Below, one piece after another: positions 8,062 to 18,200 of a DNA stretch of 35,084 nt. The DNA is taken from the NCBI GenBank assembly GCA_963169875.1, contig CAUJEL010000070.1, positions 1-35,084 on the forward strand, given 5' to 3'. The stretch's first letter is position 1. Every line of letters starts with the position of its first letter. Made by a program: the position numbers and the translations under genes. The notes beneath the pieces were generated by a model that worked only from the letters and a program-made list of their open reading frames with translations, did no database searches and was not told the DNA's origin. Source of the stretch: Candidatus Zhuqueibacterota bacterium (GTDB lineage: Bacteria; Zhuqueibacterota; Zhuqueibacteria; Residuimicrobiales; Residuimicrobiaceae).

Positions 8062-11000
8062 ATGTTGAAGTTACGAGCAGCTTTAGTCGCATTGATGCTG
8101 GTGGGTTTGTGGCAGTTGGTGGCAGCACAGCCTAACCATACTCGGCCTATTTTTACAGCAGATTTGCAGAGTTCGCCTACTGCCATTGGTACCGTTTGGG
8201 AGACAGCGGGAAACTACTCTTCAGCCGGATGGACCGCCAAAGCGGGTGGGCAGATGAAGATCATGTTGAACGATTGGATGCCGTTCGAGGGCACCTTGAG
8301 CGTCGACGTTAAAGGCATGAGCGGCACCGTGGTGGGCGATGACTGGATTCCATTCTCGGTATGGTCACGGGGCCATGGGAAATTCCGCATTGATGCGGTG
8401 AAATATCCCAACGACGGGAGTTTCCTGTTTGCAAAGACCGATCCCAGCAAGGTGTCCGGCAGTTCACTGGGTTTTAAGCTTTTTTCCAAACCTATCTATG
8501 ATCCGGTCAATTTCAATTCTGCACAATATGATCCGATTTCCATGAGCGCTGCGGAAACTTACACCTTGAAATTTGTATGGACCCCCGGCAAATCATATTT
8601 TCAGGTTTTTCTGAAAAGAACCGGGCAAAAAATTGCCGAGACTTCAACAAATTTTGTCAATCAATCGGAAGCCTTTCTCTTCATATTTTTAGGAAAGAGT
8701 AACGAATATTCCAGTATGGCCGGAGTGACCTATAGTAATTTAACCTTATTGGGTCCACTGAGAGACATGACCTTTTTGGATGTCAGCCGGTCGTCCGGAG
8801 CAGTCAAGGATACGACACTGGAAGCACTCAGTGTGGCTTGGGCCGATGTCAATATGGATGGTAAGGAAGATATCTATGTGTCGTATTACAACAAACCCAA
8901 CAAGTATTTTGTCTCTGCGCCCGGCAGCAATACGTTCACCGAAACAGCCGCTGCGTCCGGTCTGGATGATTCGGGCGGCTCTTTTTCGACAATTTTTGCT
9001 GATTTTTCCGGCGATGGCAAAATAGACGCTTTTGTCGGCGACTATGGCACGCCGAGCCGGTTATTGATCAATAAAGGCAATGACCTATTCGAAAATGAAG
9101 CCGGAAGCCGCAACATTAGCACCACAAACGGAAAAGTAGTCAATCCCCTGGCGATTGATGTTGAAAACGATGGCGACATTGACATATTTGTCGCCAATAA
9201 CAGTGCAGCACATGAACTCTATGTCAATAACGGCAGCGGCGTGTTCACACGCATTGAATTGTCCAGCCTGCCCATCGGCGAAGGTCCGCGCGCCGCTGCA
9301 GGCGATGTAAACAATGACGGCTATGTCGATATCTTTTATGGCCGTCGCAACGCGCCCGCGGTATTGTTGATCAACAACAAAACCGGCGGTTTTGAAGATA
9401 AGGCGTCGAGCAGTGGTTTGGCCATCACTACGGATCCCGGTGCCCCAACCCTGGCTGACCTTGATAACGATAACGATCTCGATCTGGTTTTTCCCTGGGC
9501 ACCTCCAAGCAGCTCGGATTCGGTCAAAATATATATCTACCGGAATTCGGGTGGCTCTTTCACGCAGGTGCCCTTTGTCGATCCCTACAGCTTCTATACC
9601 TATGGTGTGGCGGTCGGTGATTACGACAATGACGGATTACAGGATATCTATGCAGCGCGACGCAACAAGGCGAGCGGTGGCCGCAGTAATTATGGCAGTC
9701 GTGTTTATCGTAACACCTCCACTTCTGGTGGCATCACGTTTGCCATCTATCCGGGAACGGGTGCAGAAGTCATCTATCAGGAATCCCGAGGCAGTGCAGC
9801 CGCCGACTATGACGGAGATGGAAAACTGGATATCTATACAGCAGCCAGGGGGGCTGTTGGCAGTAACAAACGCAATTTTGGACGCAACTTTTTACTGAAA
9901 AATACCTCTACCACCGGTAATAATTTTCTCCTGGTTAATGTATTGGACAAGAAAAAACTGCCGGGTCTGCTGGGGGCAAAGGTGGAGCTGTTCGATCAAA
10001 CCGGCGTCACGGGTAAATTGCTGGGTTTTCGTGAGATCAATTCCATTCAGGGATATCAGAGCCAACCGGGCCGGATGCTTCATTTTGGCATGGGGGGCAA
10101 CACGGCCGGCGTCCTCCGAGTGACGCTGCCGGACAAACGCGTCATCCTCAAAAATGTCAATGCCAATTCTCTGGCTACCGTCGATCCCTATGGCGCCGAT
10201 CCTGTGGCCATTGCCATGGTCAAAGGCAATAACCAGAGCGCGGCCTCCATGAATGCCGTCCCTGATTCGCTCATCGTACGGGTTTATTCGGGCGACCTCG
10301 CCATGCCGGCTCAATTCCAGCCATTGGAAGGCCAAAATGTTACCTTCAAGGTCAAGCCTGGGGGAGGCGGTAAACTGCTGCTTCCCAATGGTGCTGGTGG
10401 CTCACTGTCACTGGATTCAGCCAATGTGGCGACGGACGGTCAGGGACTGGCCCGGGTGAAATTCCAGGTGGGTCCCACCGCGGGCACGAGCAATAATGTG
10501 GTGGAGGTCTATTCCTACAATAAATCGGGTCAACTGCTGGCCAATTACCCGCTGCAGACGCCGGTGACGCGGAATCCGGTAACTTTTACGGCTTCAACGA
10601 CCGTTGGCCCGGCTGCTGATTTTAGCAAAACTGCAGGCGATTTTCAACAGGGCTACAGCGGCGACTTTTTAACGGATCAACTGGAAATCACGGTGACGGA
10701 TGTCGGCGGCAACCCGGTTTCCGGCGCAGGCGTAAATTTCTCGATTGCTTCCGGTAGTGGCACCCTGGGCGACCAGGGCGTCACGCAAGTAAAAGTGACG
10801 TCCCTTGCGTCTGGAAAAGCGGCCATCAAATGGCGCCTGGGCGCGGCCATCGGCACACAGACCGCCCAGGTGACAGTCGATGGTATCACCGGCAAAACCG
10901 CGACTTTTACCGCCACGGCGACAGCGCCGCTGCGGATTCTCAGCTACATATCCGGGGACAGCACCACAGGGACCGTCAATCAATCGGCCCAATATCCACT

Positions 11001-14000
11001 GGTGGTCAAACTGACGGATGCGCAGGGGAGTGCGGTGCCTCTGGTGGCTGTACGCTTCACGGTCATCGCCGGCGGCGGCAAGCTCAACGGTCAGACGATG
11101 GTTGAAGTGCCAACCGGCAGCGACGGAACAGCCTCCATCTATCCGGTTTTAGGAACAGTGGCCGGTGACTTGAACAATGTTTTCCAGGCTACCTGTCCCA
11201 GCGCCAAAGGAACCATCAACTTTCGCATCACGGCCCGGGCCGGCAGCGCCACCAAAATGACCGAGATTTCCGGCAATGGAAAAAGCGGCAAGGTCGGCCG
11301 CCTGCTGTCGGTGCCCTTTGTCGTGCAGATTACCGATGCCTTTGGCAATGCGGTCAAAGGGTACAGCGTCGATTACTCGGTCACAGCGGGCGGTGGCACG
11401 GTGAACGGTGAGGCGGCCACGACCGTCAGCACCGACAAGAATGGCTATGCCTCCATCTATTACCGGCTTGGCACGTCCATCGGCACCAATGCAGTTACTG
11501 CTTCCGGCGCGAATCTATCCGGTTCACCGGTCATCTTCACTGCAAATGCCGAAGCCGGAAGCCCGGCCATGTTGTTCAAAATTTCCGGTGATGGTCAAAA
11601 GGGCACACTCGGTGTCGCGCTCATCCAGCCCCTGGTGGTGGCACTGAGCGATTCTTTCAGTAATCCCATTCCCGAGCATCCGGTGCAGTTCCGAGTCAGC
11701 CGCGGTAACGGCACCATCGAAGGCCAGACTTACGTCTCTGTGAACACCAACTCGTTGGGACGCGCACAGGTCATTTTTACTTTGGGCACTTCGGATTATA
11801 TCAACGAAGTGACGGTTTCGAGCCAATATCTCGGCCTGGATGTGCCCACGATTCCGTCGCCGCTGGTTTTTTCCGCCATGGTAAGCGCCGGTGATCCCGC
11901 CAAATTGGTCTATGTGAGCGGGAATTACCAGCTGGGCGCCATCAATAAACCGCTCCCGGAACCCTTTGTGGTCAAGGTGACGGATGCGCACGGCGTACCT
12001 GTCCCGGATCATACCGTGACGTTCGCCGCTTTCTCCCCCGGCGCCAATTTCTCAGGCGCCACGCTGGTATCAAAAAAGAGCGATGATAATGGTCTGGTCA
12101 GCATTCAGGCCAGCATCGGTTCAAATCCTTGCGATATCTGCAATACCTATGAAGCGATTTCTGATTTTAATGGCGTTCCCCTGGAAGGTTCCCCCATTCA
12201 AATATATGCCTCCGGGCGCATCACAACAGCCAGAAAGCTGATCTATGTTTCTGGAAACGGATCGACCGGAACGGTCGGCAAATTCCTGGCGGATACCCTG
12301 AAGGTGAGAGCAGTGGATGCGTCCGACAGACCCGTAGCAGGCCAGCCGATCACGTTTCACGTCGAATCGGGCGATGGTTTGCTGGACGGTGAGTATTCGA
12401 CGCGGGAAGTCAACAGCGGCAGCGATGGCCTTGCGAAGATTTCCCTGAAATTCGGCAGCACACCCGGAAACGTCAGGATATCCGCCTCAACCATGGACGG
12501 CATGGGTGCGCAGCTGCAAAATTCACCCATCATGTTTGAAGTGACCGCTTTGATTGGCGCATCCGATCCATTCCGGTCGACCTTGGTGGTTACCTCCCCG
12601 GTCATTGCCGATGGCAAGGAGACCGGCAAAGTGATCGTCACCTTGCGCGATGATCAGGGCAATCCTGTGCCCAACAAGCAGGTCTCCATTTTCACCAAAG
12701 GACTGGATGTGCGCGTCAATCAACCTGCCACAACCACAGATCTTTCCGGGCAGACGCAGGGCTCCATCTCTTCGACGCGCACGGGCAGCGTTAAAATCTG
12801 GACCGTGGTGGAGAATCGTCATGTGCCGCAGGATACCGCCAGGATGACCTTTGTCGCCGGATCGCCGGTGCGGTCGGTCGCCTTTGGTTCCGGGCAGATC
12901 GCGCTGCGCGGTGCTGCGCTGCCCTTGCCGCTGGGCGTCACCATCTACGATGCCAATAACAATCCGGTGCCCGATGTATCGCTCACGTTCCGCGTCAAGT
13001 CGGGTGGCGGCTCCATCGTGCAGCCGCAGCCGGTCACAACCGATGCCAATGGCAGGGCGCAGGTGAACTGGGTGCTGGGCAGCAAGATCGGCGAACAGTA
13101 TATCACCGTCGTCATTCCCAGGATCAGCAGCACGGAAATCGAATTTTGGGCCATAGCCAAACCACCGGAACCACAAACCATGACCGTGGTTCGCGGCAAC
13201 CGCCAGATTGGCTATATCAATCAAGTCCTGCCCGATTCGTTCATCGTGGCCATGCGCGATTCAGCAGGCGCACCCGCGGAGGGATTATCCATCATTTTTT
13301 CGCAGACCAAGGGCCAGGGCCAGTTTGTCAGCCCCAATCCAGTGACCACGGACAAACGCGGTTACGCGGCTGTGTTGTACAAGCCCGGCGCCGTGGCTGG
13401 AGAATACGCCGTCACCGCCTATCATACTTCCGGCCTGGTGAAGGAAATACCGTTCATCGTCCAGTCCGAGCCGACGGTTTTCCTCAGCAAACTCAAAGAC
13501 GCCAAGAGCAGCGCCAGACCCTATGAAGAGATGGAGATCCAGCTCCTGGTCAGCGATGCTTATAATCGTCCGCTCGCCAATCAGGCGGTTAAATTCGAAA
13601 TTCTCGAAGGCGGGGGCACGCTGCCTACGGCTGCACAAATCCAGACCAATGCGACCGGCCAGGCCAGTATCATATGGAAACTGGGTCTGAAGGGCAGTCA
13701 GAAGGTCAAGGCTTCCGCGGTGAATAAAGCCGGCACGCCGCTGGTTTTCTCCAGCCAGGTGGTCAACGCAGCGCCGGTGTTGACCGTCCCGGGCGATTTG
13801 AAAGTCATGGCTGGATCCCTGCTCACCTTTGGCGTTTCCGCTTATGATTCAGATGGTGATGCTGTTTCATTTGGCGCGCGCGGCTTGCCAGCGACCGCCC
13901 AATTTGATTCCACCGCATCGCGTATTTTTTCATGGACGCCGACACGCGCCATGGCGCAAGGGAATCCATACAAGGTGGCCTTCATCGTAAAAGATGCCTT

Positions 14001-14895
14001 CAACTCGGCCGATACAGCAGTGGTAACCATAACCGTTGAAACTTTGAATGTGCCGCCCACTATCGATTCGTTCGAGCCGGCGGATACGCTGGTCACTCAT
14101 TATTATGGACTTCCGGTCCTGTTCCAGGTCTCGGCCAGTGATTTGGATAACGACCAGCTCAGCTTTGAGTGGCGGTTGAATGACATGTTCGCGGGCAACC
14201 TGACGGAACTGGTGTTCCAGCCCGATCAGGCCTATTTCCCGGAGGACAATATCATTCTCGTGCGCGTTACAGATGGCAAAGAGACCCGCGAACTGCGCTG
14301 GTGGGTGCATCTCAATGTCAGCTCGGTGCGGCTCAGTGCTTTTGACGCCGTTCCGCAAAAGGGCGGTGTATTAATCAAGTGGCAAACCGCGGCTGAAAGC
14401 GAGAACCTCGGGTTCAAGGTGCTGCGTTCCCAGCAGGCAGACGGCCGCTATGAAGCGATCGTCACGGATCTCATCCCGGCCAATCAATCAGGCCTGTATA
14501 GCTACCTTGACAGGAGTGTGACGGCGGGCGAGAAGTATTATTACAAAATACAGGACGTCGACCGCTCCGGAAGAACAGCCTTGAATGGTCCGGTGGCAGC
14601 AGAGGTGCCCATGCCGGAATCTATCGCTCTGGCGCAGAATTACCCGAATCCCTTCAATCCGAGCACCACCATCAGTTATGAATTGCCGCGCGCAGCGCAG
14701 GTCGAGTTGGCAATTTATAATCTGCAGGGTCAATTGATCCGGACGCTGTGCAGCGGCCAGATGGCCCCGGGTATTCATCATGTGGTGTGGGATGCCCATG
14801 ATAGTCAGGGATTGCAAGTTCCGACCGGATTGTATTATTACCGCTTGCGCGTGGCGGATCAGGTGTTCACCCGCAAGCTGCTCTTTGCGAAATAG
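8062..14895 (+). CDS. Giant T9SS-exported propeller/Ig protein 2, with extra N-terminal domain
   Basis: About 2277 aa. ATG 8062 is preferred over ATG 8050 because it directly begins the signal peptide (MLKLRAALVALMLVGLWQLV) and follows GGTGAGG, though that spacing is tight. Residues about 25-230 form a beta-rich domain not found in the three paralogues, resembling a lectin or LamG-like jelly roll; this is a guess from pattern. Residues about 240-615 are a seven-bladed FG-GAP propeller (ADVNMDGKED, DFSGDGKID, DVENDGDID, DVNNDGYVD, DLDNDNDLD, DYDNDGLQD, DYDGDGKLD). Residues 619-712 are UnbV/ASPIC. Residues 713-1902 hold about eleven Big-1-like repeats, then He_PIG-like and Ig-like modules, an FN3-like segment from about 2089 (GGVLIKWQTAAESENLGFKV) and the T9SS tail at 2190-2277 (NYPNPFNPSTTI). 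It is the last gene of the first two-gene unit. Confidence 0.9.
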   Translation: MLKLRAALVALMLVGLWQLVAAQPNHTRPIFTADLQSSPTAIGTVWETAGNYSSAGWTAKAGGQMKIMLNDWMPFEGTLSVDVKGMSGTVVGDDWIPFSVWSRGHGKFRIDAVKYPNDGSFLFAKTDPSKVSGSSLGFKLFSKPIYDPVNFNSAQYDPISMSAAETYTLKFVWTPGKSYFQVFLKRTGQKIAETSTNFVNQSEAFLFIFLGKSNEYSSMAGVTYSNLTLLGPLRDMTFLDVSRSSGAVKDTTLEALSVAWADVNMDGKEDIYVSYYNKPNKYFVSAPGSNTFTETAAASGLDDSGGSFSTIFADFSGDGKIDAFVGDYGTPSRLLINKGNDLFENEAGSRNISTTNGKVVNPLAIDVENDGDIDIFVANNSAAHELYVNNGSGVFTRIELSSLPIGEGPRAAAGDVNNDGYVDIFYGRRNAPAVLLINNKTGGFEDKASSSGLAITTDPGAPTLADLDNDNDLDLVFPWAPPSSSDSVKIYIYRNSGGSFTQVPFVDPYSFYTYGVAVGDYDNDGLQDIYAARRNKASGGRSNYGSRVYRNTSTSGGITFAIYPGTGAEVIYQESRGSAAADYDGDGKLDIYTAARGAVGSNKRNFGRNFLLKNTSTTGNNFLLVNVLDKKKLPGLLGAKVELFDQTGVTGKLLGFREINSIQGYQSQPGRMLHFGMGGNTAGVLRVTLPDKRVILKNVNANSLATVDPYGADPVAIAMVKGNNQSAASMNAVPDSLIVRVYSGDLAMPAQFQPLEGQNVTFKVKPGGGGKLLLPNGAGGSLSLDSANVATDGQGLARVKFQVGPTAGTSNNVVEVYSYNKSGQLLANYPLQTPVTRNPVTFTASTTVGPAADFSKTAGDFQQGYSGDFLTDQLEITVTDVGGNPVSGAGVNFSIASGSGTLGDQGVTQVKVTSLASGKAAIKWRLGAAIGTQTAQVTVDGITGKTATFTATATAPLRILSYISGDSTTGTVNQSAQYPLVVKLTDAQGSAVPLVAVRFTVIAGGGKLNGQTMVEVPTGSDGTASIYPVLGTVAGDLNNVFQATCPSAKGTINFRITARAGSATKMTEISGNGKSGKVGRLLSVPFVVQITDAFGNAVKGYSVDYSVTAGGGTVNGEAATTVSTDKNGYASIYYRLGTSIGTNAVTASGANLSGSPVIFTANAEAGSPAMLFKISGDGQKGTLGVALIQPLVVALSDSFSNPIPEHPVQFRVSRGNGTIEGQTYVSVNTNSLGRAQVIFTLGTSDYINEVTVSSQYLGLDVPTIPSPLVFSAMVSAGDPAKLVYVSGNYQLGAINKPLPEPFVVKVTDAHGVPVPDHTVTFAAFSPGANFSGATLVSKKSDDNGLVSIQASIGSNPCDICNTYEAISDFNGVPLEGSPIQIYASGRITTARKLIYVSGNGSTGTVGKFLADTLKVRAVDASDRPVAGQPITFHVESGDGLLDGEYSTREVNSGSDGLAKISLKFGSTPGNVRISASTMDGMGAQLQNSPIMFEVTALIGASDPFRSTLVVTSPVIADGKETGKVIVTLRDDQGNPVPNKQVSIFTKGLDVRVNQPATTTDLSGQTQGSISSTRTGSVKIWTVVENRHVPQDTARMTFVAGSPVRSVAFGSGQIALRGAALPLPLGVTIYDANNNPVPDVSLTFRVKSGGGSIVQPQPVTTDANGRAQVNWVLGSKIGEQYITVVIPRISSTEIEFWAIAKPPEPQTMTVVRGNRQIGYINQVLPDSFIVAMRDSAGAPAEGLSIIFSQTKGQGQFVSPNPVTTDKRGYAAVLYKPGAVAGEYAVTAYHTSGLVKEIPFIVQSEPTVFLSKLKDAKSSARPYEEMEIQLLVSDAYNRPLANQAVKFEILEGGGTLPTAAQIQTNATGQASIIWKLGLKGSQKVKASAVNKAGTPLVFSSQVVNAAPVLTVPGDLKVMAGSLLTFGVSAYDSDGDAVSFGARGLPATAQFDSTASRIFSWTPTRAMAQGNPYKVAFIVKDAFNSADTAVVTITVETLNVPPTIDSFEPADTLVTHYYGLPVLFQVSASDLDNDQLSFEWRLNDMFAGNLTELVFQPDQAYFPEDNIILVRVTDGKETRELRWWVHLNVSSVRLSAFDAVPQKGGVLIKWQTAAESENLGFKVLRSQQADGRYEAIVTDLIPANQSGLYSYLDRSVTAGEKYYYKIQDVDRSGRTALNGPVAAEVPMPESIALAQNYPNPFNPSTTISYELPRAAQVELAIYNLQGQLIRTLCSGQMAPGIHHVVWDAHDSQGLQVPTGLYYYRLRVADQVFTRKLLFAK

Positions 14896-15019
14896 GTTCC
14901 ATGAGAATGGGCGGTCTAAAAAGTACGCAACATGGTATTTAACACTTGTGCATGCAGAATATGCCTGCTGCCAGGCCAGTGATGAGCAGCCACTAACTTG
15001 ATCACGCTATGATAGGCAG

Positions 15020-15077
15020 TGTTCGTAGTCCTGGCTACCACCGGTTGAAAAACTGTATAAGGGTGGAACTACGAACA
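15020..15077. repeat. Nested stem-loop element in the 14896-15261 gap
   Basis: TGTTCGTAGT (15020-15029) is exactly complementary to 15068-15077. Inside it, CCACC (15038-15042) pairs with GGTGG (15062-15066). Similar GTTCGTAGT...ACTACGAAC palindromes occur as dispersed intergenic repeats in several environmental bacterial genomes (from memory). No gene is visible in the 366-bp gap; the remainder holds the terminator at 15141-15180 and an AT-rich stretch (15218-15240) that probably contains the promoter for the next gene. Confidence 0.55.
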
Positions 15078-15140
15078 ATAGCGGAGCGGAAATTTGTACG
15101 ATCGCCCGTCCATCGATTCATAACTGACTTGCCAGTTTGT

Positions 15141-15180
15141 AAATTCGGGAGGGGCTATCGGCCCTCCCGAATTTATTTTT
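15141..15180 (+). terminator. Rho-independent terminator between the two array units
   Basis: A perfect 13-bp stem pairs 15141-15153 (AAATTCGGGAGGG) with 15162-15174, closed by an 8-nt loop and followed on the plus strand by a T-rich tail (ATTTATTTTT). It lies 245 bp after the stop of protein 2, so it separates the first two-gene unit from the second. Confidence 0.88.
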
Positions 15181-15256
15181 CGGCTGGCTTTAAAAAGTTT
15201 TCGGCATCTGTAGCAATTATTGGTATATTATATAGTTTTAGCCATTGAGGATCAAT

Positions 15257-15262
15257 AAAGGA
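15257..15262 (+). promoter_or_regulatory. Ribosome binding site that questions the start of protein 3
   Basis: AAAGGA at 15257-15262 abuts ATG 15262 but lies 8 nt before the in-frame ATG 15271. By spacing, 15271 is the better start, giving MRERKWFLQRMSLGSALF. An upstream GAGG (15247-15250) could serve ATG 15262 with 11 nt spacing. Confidence 0.5.
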
Positions 15263-18200
15263 TGTTGCGTATGCGTGAGCGTAAGTGGTTCTTGCAGCGG
15301 ATGAGTCTTGGCAGCGCTCTGTTCTTCATGTTGGGGGTCATGGTTGCACAGTCTCAGGAGATACAGTTTACCAATGCCACACAAACCTTTGGTGTCGCAG
15401 GCAATGTGGATGACACTACCGGCGCCTACTGTTACGGCCATGGCGTGGCCATGGCGGATATCAACAACGACAACAGGCCGGATATCTATATCAGCAATGC
15501 CGTGCGCTATGCCAACGGGCTCTGTGAAACCTTGTACATTACCATTCCCGGCGGGTATAAAGAGAATGATGCCGCCTGGAAGATATCCGATCCCTACGGG
15601 TGGACCGGTTCCCATGGCATCTGTTTCTTTGATTACGACAATGATGGCGATTTTGATCTCTATAATGCCACCACCGATGACCGCAGCCGCCTCTATCGCA
15701 ACAAAGGCAATGGCACTTACGAGAACGTGACGGATTTGGTTGGCTTGCCCCTGATTCGTGAATCCATGCCCGATTTTGATCCCGATCAACCATATGGCTA
15801 CGGCACCCGCGGTGTGGTGGCTTTTGATGCCAACAATGACGGCTGGATGGATCTCTATGGCACCAACTGGGGACCTGCGGAAAAACGCTATCCGCCCCCG
15901 GGAAAATCATTTGGAGATCCCATCATCACGCCGCCCCAACCCAATGAATTCTACCTCAACCAGGGCAACGGCAAATATACCCGGGTCACCAACAGCGGCG
16001 CCACCCCCATCAACCCCAGTTATTTGGGGACACAGGGCGTCGCGGTTTTTGATGCCAATGAAGACGGCAACATGGACATTTTTGTCGCCCATCGCAACTA
16101 TGTGGCCATTGATCCGGATACGAAGCAAATAGTGAAAGGACCCACCTCAAGAGCGATATACAATCAACTCTTCCTGGGGGATGGACAAGGTCACTTTACG
16201 GAAGGGGGCGGTAACGCCAACCTCAATGACGATGTGACCAATAACTGCAACGGCGCCAGCTTTGCGGACTATGATAATGATGGCGACTATGATGCTTTTA
16301 TCATTCCAACAAAAAAAACAGAAGGCCTTTCAGGATGGAAAGGTTATACACGGGTCTATAAAAATAATGGTCGTGGACAATTTACAAATGTGACCGCCCA
16401 GACTCGTATAACAATTTTTGGTTTTTCCGCCCTCTTCCTCGACGCGGATAACGATGGTGACCTGGATCTGGTCGGGCCACGGACCGGAGATAATATTTAC
16501 TTTTATCGTAATGATGGGAATGACATCTTTACCCGGGTTGACAACACCGGAACCTATTTAACCGCCGATGATCCACGCGGTGGTGGCGTCGGCGACATCG
16601 ATAACGATGGTGACCTTGATTTTTATTATGCCGACGCCAACAAGGATTTCATCACCACATCCCCGAAATATCCTGTGGTGGTGAGCAACCGCCTCTTCGT
16701 CAATAAAACCGTCACCAACAACCGCTGGCTCAAGATCACCGGCCGCGGCCCCAAAGGCGATGCCGCCGGCTTTGGCACCAAAATATGGGTCTATGAGCGC
16801 GGTTTCATGGACAGTCCAGCCCATCTGCTCGGATACCGCCAGGTCATTTCCCAATACGGCTATCTGTGCCAGGATGATCCGGTGCAGCATTTCGGCCTCG
16901 GGCAACGGGATTCTGTGGACATCAAAGTGCGCCTGCTGGACAAGACCGAGCTGTTCATGCTCAAAGTGCCGGCCAATCAGCGCATCAGTTTCAGCAAGCC
17001 GGCTCAATTCGTCATGGATAGCGGCAATAATCAACTCGGCAAACCCTCGGTGACGCTCGCCCTGCCCTTGCGTGTGCGTGTGTTTGATGCCTTTTCCAAG
17101 CCGGTGTATGGCGCTCCGGTTAATTTTAAGGCACTGGATGGTGGTTTTATTCAGGAAACCCAACCCATCTATACCGATGCTTCCGGCTACGCGGAAGTTC
17201 ATTATACGCCTGTCGCAGGTGTGGCGCAGCAGAGAATCCGCGCCGTTTGCCCCATTCTGCCCACACAAATATCCGAGTTTTCATGTTCCATTGCCAGTCC
17301 CGTCTATACGGTCAACATCCTGTCCGGGGAAGGCCAGTCGGGATATGTCAATGAAACATTGCCTTCCCCACTTGTCATTCGCGTCAACGACGCGTATGCC
17401 GCTCCGGTGAGCAAGGCGCAAGTGCGGTTCAAGGTGATCAGCGGCGGCGGCAAGGTGGCGGAAGCGGATTCCATCACCCTGGCGACCGGTCCAACGGGCC
17501 AAGCCTCGGTGTTCTGGCGCATGGGCAACGTGCCTGGCAGCAACCAGCGGGTACGGGTTTTTCTGATCGGCGACCGCACGCGCTATGCCGAATTCACGGC
17601 CACAACGTATGGGGCAGCTGCGGCCATGCAATCGTTGAGTCCGGTCTCTTTCGTCGGTGAGGCTGGAAAAGCATTACCGGATTCGCTGGTTTATCGTATC
17701 CTGGATGCCCAGAATCATGCAGTGCGCAACCATCCTGTCCGTTTCACGGTGACCGCAGGAAATGGCCTCATCAATGGCCAGAGTATGGTCACCCTCAACA
17801 GCGATCGCGATGGATTTGTCAAGGCTGAATGGATTCTGGGGCCCCAGGCTGGATTTTTTAATAACCGGCTGCAGGTCTATGCCGGCGTGCTGCAGGGATC
17901 ACCGCTGCAGGTCTCCGCTTCAGGGCAGCCCGGCGCCGCTGCGCGGCTTCTGGCGCTAAGCGGCTTGAATCAAAGCGCAGTTGCGGGAGGCAACCTGCCC
18001 GAACCGGTGGTGGTCGCTCTGCTGGACAGCCTGCAAAATCCGATTGCGAATGTGCAAATAAATGCCCTCATGGTGGCCCCCAATGGTCAGGAGACTTTAT
18101 TGAGCCCTGCCACGACCGACAGCAGCGGCCGCGCCTCTTTTCACTGGACGCTGACGGAGGTGGTGGGTGTACACCGGTTCATGGTGCGTTTTGGCGATTT

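Noticed and set aside
15020-15077. Integron attC site
   Set aside because: The arms lack the RYYYAAC/GTTRRRY core pair, and no integrase or cassette array is present.
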